Shown: positions 1 through 4,813 of the stretch, in pieces
How the letters are laid out: each line of letters starts with the position of its first letter
Position numbering within the stretch: the first letter of the stretch is position 1
Source: an uncultured Clostridia bacterium
Lineage (GTDB): Bacteria > Bacillota > Clostridia > Christensenellales > Aristaeellaceae
NCBI GenBank assembly: GCA_946409855.1
Contig: CAMJXZ010000158.1
Span: forward strand, 1-7,341
DNA length: 7,341 bases
Reading direction: 5' to 3'
Made by a program: the position numbers and the translations under genes
The notes under the pieces: model-generated
Told to the model about the DNA's origin: nothing
Database searches by the model: none
What the model saw: the letters and a program-made list of their open reading frames with translations, nothing else

Positions 1-414
1 ATAATTATCATCAGATGGCCATAATTCAATAGTACATCTTCCCTTTTTACCAGCAGGAATACTTGCACCAATAATAGAGCCAACAACAGTCCACCCATTA
101 AAAGTTTCATTATCAATACTTGGATATATGGTTTTTTTAGTATTATTAATGACTACAATAGGTATTAAAAACTTTGTTATGCCATATTCAGTATAAAAGC
201 CCGGGGTTTTATCGATATATATTTGAATACCAGATTGGTCTAATAGGATAGTCTTTTTTTCGGCTATATATCCTCTTGAAGTAAGTTCATTATGAATAGC
301 ATTATATTGTTCTTTTAATTGTTCATCTGTCATAGAAGATAAATCTTCTGAGCAAACTAATGAAGCAGAACATAAAAGAAATAATACTATGATTATTGAA
401 ACGGTTTTTTTCAT
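1..414 (-). CDS. Exported protein of unknown function, C-terminus cut by window edge
   Basis: The reading frame is open for 138 codons from an ATG at 414 to the window edge, so the C-terminal end is missing. An AAGGGGA ribosome binding site (423-429) precedes the ATG. The first 23 residues form a signal peptide: MKK, a hydrophobic core (VSIIIVLFLLCSASLV) and a plausible signal peptidase I site after VCS, before EDLSS. There is no proper lipobox. The mature protein begins with a polar helical stretch, DLSSMTDEQLKEQYNAIHNE (residues 24-43), of the short LSSM-x(3)-L type I associate from memory with exported Clostridia proteins. It then turns strand-rich, with alternating hydrophobic residues (IQIYID, FLIPIVVINN, WTVVGSIIGASIPAGK). 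This suggests a beta-sandwich domain outside the membrane. No catalytic motif is visible. AT-rich codon use contrasts with the right-hand part of the window. It lies 35 bases downstream of the broken gene at 450-777 and may share its transcript. Confidence 0.8.
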   Translation of the reverse strand, partial: MKKTVSIIIVLFLLCSASLVCSEDLSSMTDEQLKEQYNAIHNELTSRGYIAEKKTILLDQSGIQIYIDKTPGFYTEYGITKFLIPIVVINNTKKTIYPSIDNETFNGWTVVGSIIGASIPAGKKGRCTIELWPSDDNY

Positions 415-437
415 TGTTTATTTCCCCTTTATAGAAT

Positions 438-465
438 AATATAGATTAATCACCCAATTGCGCAA
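438..465 (-). promoter_or_regulatory. Possible weak promoter for the exported protein
   Basis: On the minus strand TTGCGC (465-460) is followed after 16 bases by TATATT (443-438), about 24 bases before the start codon at 414. Both hexamers are imperfect, and the elements overlap the last codons of the broken upstream gene. In AT-rich DNA such a match can arise by chance, and the strong promoter at 829-858 could instead supply the transcript. Confidence 0.25.
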
Positions 466-777
466 AATGCTTGTATGAAAAGGTCTTGGCGTTCCTTCTC
501 TGCTTTTTCTTGCTTGCGCTTGTGCAATGATTCTGCAGATTGTTTGCTCTTGGGTTTTTGATCAGATACTTTTGTATGTTCAGCGCAAATAGTGTTGATA
601 TTCTTGTTTGCTTTTATGGTAGTACCATTGTGAGTGAGGTTTTCTTTTTCGAACTTTCTACTTGAAGCCGTATGAGAGTCTTCTTGTCTTTACGAGCCAC
701 AGAATCAGAAGCAAAGTCTTCATGTTTTGTTTTTTGTAAGCATCAGATTATAGGACGAATTTATTGATTTCAACCAT
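450..777 (-). pseudogene. Frame-disrupted gene with intact promoter and ribosome binding site
   Basis: A textbook ribosome binding site (AGGGAGGA, 786-793) sits 8 bases before an ATG at 777, but the frame reads only MVEINKFVL before TAA (748-750). Coding-like sequence continues in the other two frames. The second frame opens after 743, reads KHEDFASDSVARKDKKTLIR and ends at 614. The third frame is open from 689 to a TGA at 450-452 and has no ATG, GTG or TTG start near its beginning. It reads SSRKFEKENLTHNGTTIKAN and then a Lys/Glu-rich helical tail (KRKQEKAEKERQDLFIQAF). Both frame changes go in the same direction, and the first region contains A-runs (minus-strand AAAAAA then AAAA) where slippage is easy. 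The simplest reading is one small basic, lysine-rich protein of about 100 residues broken by one stop and two indels. I do not recognise its family. An alternative is non-coding or sRNA-like sequence, or assembly errors in homopolymers. Confidence 0.5.
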
Positions 778-828
778 AAGAAGAATCCTCCCTTTTTTAT
801 TCATGCAGTATTTACGCTGTTTTGCTAT

Positions 829-858
829 ATTATAATGGGGGGCGATGCTTTGTGTCAA
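829..858 (-). promoter_or_regulatory. Consensus SigA-type promoter firing leftward
   Basis: On the minus strand a perfect TTGACA (858-853) and a perfect TATAAT (834-829) are separated by 18 bases containing a run of six C. The expected transcription start is near 822, which gives a leader of about 45 bases before the ATG at 777. It would drive the broken gene and possibly the exported protein beyond it. I see no operator-like dyad over it. Confidence 0.85.
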
Positions 859-923
859 GAGTTGAAATGTAGAATAATTCACGGTTCATCGGTTCTGGGT
901 TATTGTGCCTTTCTAAAATATAA

Positions 924-1001
924 GTAGGGTATGTTGATGCTGCTGATAATACTTTTTATACTATTACATTAGAAGATGTAAATGATTATTCATGTAAGAT
1001 C
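924..1001 (+). pseudogene. Short coding-like relic at the composition boundary
   Basis: After a TAA at 921-923 this frame reads GYVDAADNTFYTITLEDV followed by NDYSCKI. It has T/A-ending codons and a strand-like alternating pattern of the kind seen in AT-rich exported proteins. There is no start codon or ribosome binding site. Past about 1001 the base composition changes and the frame becomes unremarkable, ending at a TGA at 1095-1097. It may be the end of a gene cut off by recombination; chance is a real alternative. The remainder of 859-1069 shows no supportable gene. Confidence 0.25.
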
Positions 1002-1069
1002 CTTTTCCTTCTTTGCCTGCCCCATGAACAAGAGGCTTTGCGCCGGTCGATGTTTTTTTATCTGCCTAC

Positions 1070-1098
1070 TGTTCAGGCGGGGAAATCTGTGATATGAT
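1070..1098 (+). promoter_or_regulatory. Extended -10 promoter for the permease operon
   Basis: TATGAT (1093-1098) is preceded by TG one base upstream (1090-1091), an extended -10 arrangement that tolerates a poor -35. The best -35 candidate is TGTTCA (1070-1075), 17 bases away but matching only half the consensus. The expected start is near 1105. It is the only promoter-like signal before the three-gene unit. Confidence 0.5.
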
Positions 1099-1114
1099 GG
1101 AATCACGCAAAGCC

Positions 1115-1180
1115 ATGATCCGGACAGGGACGGATTTCCTTTTCTTTTATCGATGGAAACAGACGGCGGTACAACCATGA
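1115..1180 (+). other. Possible 21-codon leader ORF overlapping an internal permease start
   Basis: An ATG at 1115 opens a 21-residue frame beginning MIRTGTDFLF and ending VQP, with its TGA at 1178-1180. That stop overlaps the in-frame permease ATG at 1177 as ATGA, the classic coupling geometry. The peptide begins MIRTG and the permease from 1177 begins MIRTE: an 18-base segment, CCATGATCCGGACAGGGA (1113-1130), recurs at 1175-1192 with 16 of 18 bases identical. No ribosome binding site precedes 1115. The predicted transcription start is only about 10 bases upstream, so translation would be nearly leaderless. This could be chance duplication without a function. Confidence 0.25.
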
Positions 1181-2214
1181 TACGGACAGAGAACAGTCAG
1201 AAAAGCCCTTCCTTGCGGCTCAGGGGTATGACGCTGTTGTACGCGGCGGCGCACTTCCTGGTTGATTTTGCCTGCGCGTTTTTTATCTGGCGCTACGCGG
1301 CGGATCAGCGGTGGTATGTCGCGCTGCTTTTGTACAACTTCTGCGCCTTCGCGCTGCAGATGCCGCTGGGGCTGCTGCTGGACCGGGTCGGGAACGGGAA
1401 GGTGTTTTCCGCGCTGGGCTGCCTGGCGGTGGCCGCTTCCTTTGCTTTGCACGGGGCGGACCCGAACCTTTTCTGTATCGCCGCGGGCATCGGCAACGCA
1501 CTGTTCCACATCGGCGGAGGGCACGATATTCTCCGGCGCGGCGGGAAAAAAGCGGGCTGGCTGGGGGTATTTGTTTCTCCCGGCGCCTTTGGCCTGTTTC
1601 TGGGAAACTGGCTGAGCCCGAAGATCTTTCCCGAATGGCCGGTGCTGGCCGCGCTGGGCGTTTTCGCGGCGCTGATTTTCTGCCTGTGTCCGTCTGTGCC
1701 GGGCGCCGGGGCGGAACCCGCCGCCGTCCGGGCCGGGAAGCCCTGGCTGGCGGGGATGGTCCTTTTGTTCCTGGTGGTGGTTCTTAGGTCCTACGGCGGG
1801 TTTCTGTTTCAGTTCTCCTGGAAAGCGGGCGTCTGGGCCTGGGTATTTACGCTGTGCGTCGTCTTTGGGAAGACCGCCGGGGGATGGCTGTATGACAGGG
1901 CGGGGGGCGCCTGGTCGGCGATCGTTTCGCTGGGCTGCGCCGCGCTGCTCTTCCTTGGGTCCGGGTATGCCGCATTGGGCTGTCTGGCTGTGCTGATGTT
2001 CAATATCACGATGCCGGTTACGCTGCGCATGATGGCGGACGAGATGCCGGACCGTCCGGCCTTCTCATTCGGGCTGCTGACGCTGGCGCTGTTCATCGGC
2101 TATCTGCCCGTCTGGTTCCGTCCCCAGGACTGGGCAGGAACCGTCGCTTACGCCGGGGTGTGCCTGGGTTCCCTGGTGCTGCTTGTGCCGGTGCTTTTGC
2201 GGAGTCGGAAATGA
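1153..2214 (+). CDS. Major facilitator superfamily-type permease, substrate unknown
   Basis: A 353-residue, very hydrophobic protein with about 11-12 predicted membrane segments starting near residue 26 and ending near 348. It is slightly short for an MFS transporter (usually about 400). The MFS signature loop appears in both halves: GLLLDRVGNGK (residues 73-83) and GGWLYDRAGGAW (243-254). These are the loops after helices 2 and 8 that show the ancestral duplication. The stretch GIGNALFHIGGGHD (112-125) loosely resembles the GxGxAxFHPEG motif of fosmidomycin-resistance-type (Fsr) permeases, so a drug or metabolite exporter is one option, but this is weak. The start is uncertain. ATG 1153 has no ribosome binding site; ATG 1177 (residue 9) has a weak GGCGG seven bases upstream and overlaps the stop of a 21-codon ORF. 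All membrane segments survive either choice. The stop overlaps the next gene by four bases. Confidence 0.8.
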   Translation: METDGGTTMIRTENSQKSPSLRLRGMTLLYAAAHFLVDFACAFFIWRYAADQRWYVALLLYNFCAFALQMPLGLLLDRVGNGKVFSALGCLAVAASFALHGADPNLFCIAAGIGNALFHIGGGHDILRRGGKKAGWLGVFVSPGAFGLFLGNWLSPKIFPEWPVLAALGVFAALIFCLCPSVPGAGAEPAAVRAGKPWLAGMVLLFLVVVLRSYGGFLFQFSWKAGVWAWVFTLCVVFGKTAGGWLYDRAGGAWSAIVSLGCAALLFLGSGYAALGCLAVLMFNITMPVTLRMMADEMPDRPAFSFGLLTLALFIGYLPVWFRPQDWAGTVAYAGVCLGSLVLLVPVLLRSRK

Positions 2215-2564
2215 TGTGGATGTGGATCAAGTGCCTGAGCGTTTCCCTGGTCCTGACGCTGATCTTCGAGCTGGCGGCCGCCCTGATCCTGAAAAAGCGC
2301 GGCCGGGCGCTTTCTGTGGTCGCCCTGGTCAATGTGCTGACCAACCCGCTGGTGGTGTCCGGCACGATCCTGTGGGTGATCTGGGACTGGCCGTACAGGA
2401 ACCTGTGGGTCGCGTTCGCGGAAATCTCGGCGGTGACGGCGGAAGCGCTGATTTACCGCAGGCACCGGGATGATTTTCCGCATCCCTGGCTGTTTTCACT
2501 GCTTCTGAACGGCGTATCCTATGGCATGGGGATTGTACTGGAACCATTGCTTTCACAGTTTTGA
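2211..2564 (+). CDS. Small four-helix membrane protein of unknown function
   Basis: A 117-residue integral membrane protein. I chose ATG 2211 because it overlaps the permease stop as ATGA and has GGAG (2201-2204) six bases upstream. An upstream in-frame ATG at 2160 would lie deep inside the permease gene. Predicted membrane segments are at residues 6-27, 34-58, 65-82 and 94-114. Polar residues inside the membrane regions stand out: Glu20, Asn41 and the NVLTNP motif (41-46), Glu71 and Glu78, with IYRR at 81-84 as the cytoplasmic boundary. From memory, short Clostridia membrane proteins with an LTNP motif and paired glutamates form a widespread unnamed family; I cannot check this. The overlap and lack of a gap imply translational coupling with the permease, so it may be an accessory subunit or act on the same process. 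No enzyme motif is visible. Confidence 0.8.
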   Translation: MMWMWIKCLSVSLVLTLIFELAAALILKKRGRALSVVALVNVLTNPLVVSGTILWVIWDWPYRNLWVAFAEISAVTAEALIYRRHRDDFPHPWLFSLLLNGVSYGMGIVLEPLLSQF

Positions 2565-2578
2565 TCAGGAGGTGCGGT

Positions 2579-3139
2579 ATGAAAAAAGCGATTCTTTCCA
2601 TGGTGATTCTGTCGGTGCTGCTTTTCGCCTCGGTGTGTCCCGCGGGAGCGGATCTCCTTCCGCCCGGCGGCTGGATGTATCCGGGAAGAAAAACGACCCC
2701 TGTTCCGAGACAGCAGGTGTACCAGACCCCGGTTCCGGCCCGGCAGTATCAGCCCCGGAAAAACCAGTCGGATTATTTCCGTTCGATAGATCTGAACTAT
2801 TATACCTATGCGGGCTCGGACAGGGTATTCCTTCAGATCGTGCTCCAGGATGTCAAAACCAGCTTTACGGTCCAGGACGTCAGCGTTTCCTGGACGGACA
2901 GCGTGATTCCATACGAAGCGTCCAGGCAGTCGGCCAACAATACGATGTATCTCATCGAAAGGGAGAAGGACGGCACCATGAAGGTCAACATCTTCCTGCC
3001 GACCCGTTCTTTCCCCCGGGGCAGGGAAGAAACGGTCCGCTTCCGGGCGGGCTGGGAAAACATCACCGTCTATTTTGAACCGTCGAACGAGGGATACTGG
3101 CATTTCAACGGGACCCCTTATTTCGAGTCGAGCAAATAA
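2579..3139 (+). CDS. Exported protein of unknown function, last gene of the permease operon
   Basis: A 186-residue protein. The start at 2579 is fixed by a perfect AGGAGG (2567-2572) six bases upstream; a TTG at 2561 in the same frame would overlap the previous stop and is not credible. Residues 1-24 are a signal peptide (MKK, hydrophobic core ILSMVILSVLLFASV, cleavage likely after PAGA, before DLLPP). There is no lipobox. Residues 28-60 are a Pro/Gln/Tyr-rich low-complexity linker (PVPRQQVYQTPVPARQYQ). From residue 65 onward the sequence is strand-rich with many aromatics (IDLNYYTYAG, VFLQIVLQDV, VQDVSVSWTD, ENITVYFEPS), typical of a beta-sandwich. It is probably released or bound to the cell wall through the linker. 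It lies 14 bases after the membrane protein gene and is followed by a terminator. I do not recognise the family. Confidence 0.8.
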   Translation: MKKAILSMVILSVLLFASVCPAGADLLPPGGWMYPGRKTTPVPRQQVYQTPVPARQYQPRKNQSDYFRSIDLNYYTYAGSDRVFLQIVLQDVKTSFTVQDVSVSWTDSVIPYEASRQSANNTMYLIEREKDGTMKVNIFLPTRSFPRGREETVRFRAGWENITVYFEPSNEGYWHFNGTPYFESSK

Positions 3140-3173
3140 AGGAAGCGGAACAGTCCGCGCATCAACGGAAGCA

Positions 3174-3225
3174 TATCAAAAACCCGCCGGTTCGCGTCTT
3201 GCGGCGAACCGGTGGGTTTTTGATA
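3174..3225. terminator. Symmetric bidirectional intrinsic terminator
   Basis: Arms 3174-3195 and 3204-3225 pair over 22 bases, with one G.T position (3186/3213) and an eight-base loop. The outer part of the stem is A5 on the left and T5 on the right, so a U-tract follows the GC-rich core on both strands. It lies 34 bases after the exported-protein stop (plus strand) and 36 bases beyond the ilvE stop (minus strand), ideal for terminating both convergent units. Confidence 0.9.
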
Positions 3226-3261
3226 AATTGCCGGGATCAGTCTGTCCGGAGAGGAGCAATG

Positions 3262-4323
3262 TCAGACGATGGTCGTCCAGCCGAAGGGATCTTCGGCCTT
3301 GCCCCACTGGATCCCGGTCAGGGTGTCGTACAGCCACTGGGTCAGCGGGCCGATCTTGCCGCCGGCCACGGTGTAGGCGATGCCGTCGTAGGACAGTTCG
3401 CCGATGGGGGAGACCACGGCGGCGGTGCCGGTGCCCCAGGCTTCCTTGAGGGTGCCCTGGAGCATGGCTTCCTTGAGCTCATCCACGGACAGCAGGCGCT
3501 CTTCCACCTTGTAGCCGTGGGCCTTGAGCAGCTCGATGCAGCTCATGCGGGTGATGCCGGGGAGGACGGAGCCGGTCAGCTTCGGGGTGACGATGGTGTC
3601 CCCGATCTGGAACATGACGTTCATCGCGCCGACCTCTTCGATGTATTTGCGATCCACGCCGTCCAGCCAGAGCACCTGGGAATAACCCTTGAGCTCGGCC
3701 TTATGGCCGGCGCGGTTGCTGGCCGCGTAGTTGCCGCCGCACTTGGCGTAGCCGGTGCCGCCGCGGACCGCGCGGACGTCTTCCGTTTCGATCATGATGC
3801 GGACGGGGTTCAGTCCCTCTTTATAGTAGCTGCCCACCGGGGAGAGGATCACGCAGTAAATCGCCTTCTGCAGGGTGTGCAGGCCCAGGAACGGGTCGGT
3901 GCCGATCAGGAAAGGCCGGATGTACAGGGACGTGCCGGGCAGGGAGGGGACCCAGTCCCGGTCGATGTCCACCAGGGTCTTGAGGGCCTTGAGCACGAAA
4001 TCCGGATCCACCTGCGGCAGGGTGATGCGCTCGGCGGAATTGTTCAGGCGCTTGAAGTTTTCCCAGGGGCGGAACAGCTGGACCTGCCCGTCGGGACGGC
4101 GGTAGGCCTTCAGACCCTCGAAAATCTCGGCGCCGTAGTGGAACACGGCGCAGGCGGGGCTCAGCGTCAGGTCCCCGTAGGGGACGATGCGGGCGTCATG
4201 CCAGCCCTGCTCCGGGTCGTAATCCATCAGGAACATATGATCCGTAAAGTAACGGCCAAAGCCAAGGGCGCTCTGGTCCGGTTTCTGTTTGAGCGTCGCC
4301 GCGCGCTGAATGCTGATTTCCAT
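3262..4323 (-). CDS. ilvE: Branched-chain amino acid aminotransferase (BCAT, large type)
   Basis: A 353-residue fold-type IV PLP enzyme (EC 2.6.1.42) in the cytosol. It exchanges the amino group between leucine, isoleucine or valine and 2-oxoglutarate, the last step of their synthesis and the first of their breakdown. The length matches the eukaryotic-like/bacterial large BCAT class. Family hallmarks are all present: LGFGRYFTDHMFLMDY (residues 20-35), FHYGAEIFEGLKAYR (61-75), the YIRP loop (134-137), the PLP lysine Lys194 in GYAKCGGNYAAS, EEVGAMNVMF (229-238) with the glutamate that contacts the pyridine nitrogen, and the phosphate-binding stretches GSVLPGITR (251-259) and GTGTAAVVSP (297-306). 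The start at 4323 has AAGGAGG (4330-4336) six bases upstream. It stands alone with its own promoter; no other ilv or leu gene is in the window. Its complementary strand is open for 380 codons, a shadow of GC-rich codon use. Confidence 0.96.
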   Translation of the reverse strand: MEISIQRAATLKQKPDQSALGFGRYFTDHMFLMDYDPEQGWHDARIVPYGDLTLSPACAVFHYGAEIFEGLKAYRRPDGQVQLFRPWENFKRLNNSAERITLPQVDPDFVLKALKTLVDIDRDWVPSLPGTSLYIRPFLIGTDPFLGLHTLQKAIYCVILSPVGSYYKEGLNPVRIMIETEDVRAVRGGTGYAKCGGNYAASNRAGHKAELKGYSQVLWLDGVDRKYIEEVGAMNVMFQIGDTIVTPKLTGSVLPGITRMSCIELLKAHGYKVEERLLSVDELKEAMLQGTLKEAWGTGTAAVVSPIGELSYDGIAYTVAGGKIGPLTQWLYDTLTGIQWGKAEDPFGWTTIV

Positions 4324-4370
4324 AAGCTGCCTCCTTCATGATCGCGCATCCTGCGGATCCTTTACCCTGT

Positions 4371-4399
4371 ATCATACACCGCAACGGGCCGGGACGCAA
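4371..4399 (-). promoter_or_regulatory. ilvE promoter
   Basis: On the minus strand TTGCGT (4399-4394) and TATGAT (4376-4371) are exactly 17 bases apart. The start of transcription should fall near 4364, leaving a leader of about 40 bases. That is too short for a T-box or attenuator, so no leucine/isoleucine-sensing leader is encoded after this promoter. Confidence 0.7.
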
Positions 4400-4443
4400 G
4401 GAAAAGAATGGCTTTTCTGTGTTTTTTTCCGGGGGGCGAGGAG

Positions 4444-4479
4444 AAAAAGGGGCTGCCGCGGAAAGCGCTGCGGCAGCCC
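4444..4479 (-). terminator. Intrinsic terminator facing leftward, upstream of the ilvE promoter
   Basis: Read on the minus strand, a perfect 10-bp stem (GGGCTGCCGC / GCGGCAGCCC; 4479-4470 with 4459-4450) with a ten-base loop is followed by CC and then TTTTT (4448-4444). The plus strand has no U-tract. It probably ends transcription of the exported-protein gene 4814-6061 after an unusually long 3' tail of about 330 bases, and so insulates ilvE. Confidence 0.8.
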
Positions 4480-4550
4480 TGGGGGATTATACGATAGAAA
4501 AGGAAGGAGAAACTCATACAGCCTTGCGGACCACCACCGGGGTATGCTGG

Positions 4551-4566
4551 CTCACTGTTCAGTGAG
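4551..4566. repeat. Perfect 7-bp palindrome
   Basis: CTCACTG and CAGTGAG flank TT as an exact inverted repeat. There is no U-tract on either strand. It could be an operator-type dyad or part of the decayed repeat copies in this block; a related but imperfect segment (TTGCTCGGTAAGAATAG) follows near 4665-4680. Confidence 0.5.
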
Positions 4567-4571
4567 AATAA

Positions 4572-4630
4572 GTCATCAACCTCATCCGGCCCGCTTCGCG
4601 GTCCACCTTCCCCATAGGGGAAGGCTTTTG
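4572..4630. repeat. REP-like dispersed element with two hairpins
   Basis: Within about 60 bases there are two adjacent hairpins: CCGC-TTC-GCGG (4591-4601) and the perfect CCTTCCCC-ATA-GGGGAAGG (4606-4624), preceded by CCTCATCCGGC and followed by CTTTTG. From memory, very similar strings (CTCATCCG, a short CG-rich hairpin, then CCTTCCCC...GGGGAAGG) recur in intergenic regions of gut Clostridia genomes; I cannot confirm this from one window. There is no transposase. It could be a MITE-like or REP-like unit, or act in the 3' end of the leftward transcript. Confidence 0.5.
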
Positions 4631-4813
4631 GGGTCTTCAACTACCGCCGGGGGCTGTATGCCTGTTGCTCGGTAAGAATAGGCTGCGGCCTGTTTTCCGG
4701 GCGCTGCGGACCACATGGGGAAGGGCTTTTCAGGCCTGACGGCCGGCGCTGCCCGCCCATCTCGGGAAAGGCTTATGGCCCGCCAGTTTGTCTTTCCTGA
4801 AAACAGATGTTTT

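Larger units (their letters stand above)
4481..4813. other. Repeat-rich intergenic block without a gene
   Basis: No ORF here has a ribosome binding site or protein-like sequence. The block contains decayed direct repeats. TGCGGACCAC occurs at 4525-4534 and again at 4705-4714. A GGGGAAGGCTTTT-like segment occurs at 4614-4630, 4715-4730 and, more diverged, 4761-4775. A segment running from ACCGGGG/GCCGGGG through TATGC to AGAATA occurs near 4536-4570 and 4643-4679. Two compact inverted repeats are listed separately. The pattern suggests several nested or degraded copies of a small dispersed repeat. Confidence 0.6.

Noticed and set aside
1035..1057. Terminator from GGCTTTGCGCC followed by a T-run at 1050-1057
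   Set aside because: The stem would be only three pairs and is not adjacent to the T-run; too weak to support.
990..1178. Minus-strand 62-codon frame upstream of the permease
   Set aside because: No ribosome binding site, no protein-like pattern, and it overlaps the permease promoter and start region.
2160..2210. Upstream ATG as start of the small membrane protein
   Set aside because: It would overlap the permease by 55 bases and add a non-membrane extension; ATG 2211 has GGAG and the ATGA overlap.
3199..4341. Plus-strand open frame of 380 codons opposite ilvE
   Set aside because: It mirrors ilvE completely, has no ribosome binding site, and its translation is Gly/Val/His/Asp-rich low-complexity text typical of the complement of GC-rich codons.
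4324..4364. T-box or leucine attenuator leader before ilvE
   Set aside because: The leader after the predicted start is only about 40 bases and contains no specifier-type structure or leader peptide.
4486..4491. TATAAT on the minus strand just before the terminator hairpin as an ilvE promoter
   Set aside because: There is no -35 at a suitable distance and the transcript would start straight into a terminator; TTGCGT-17-TATGAT closer to ilvE fits better.
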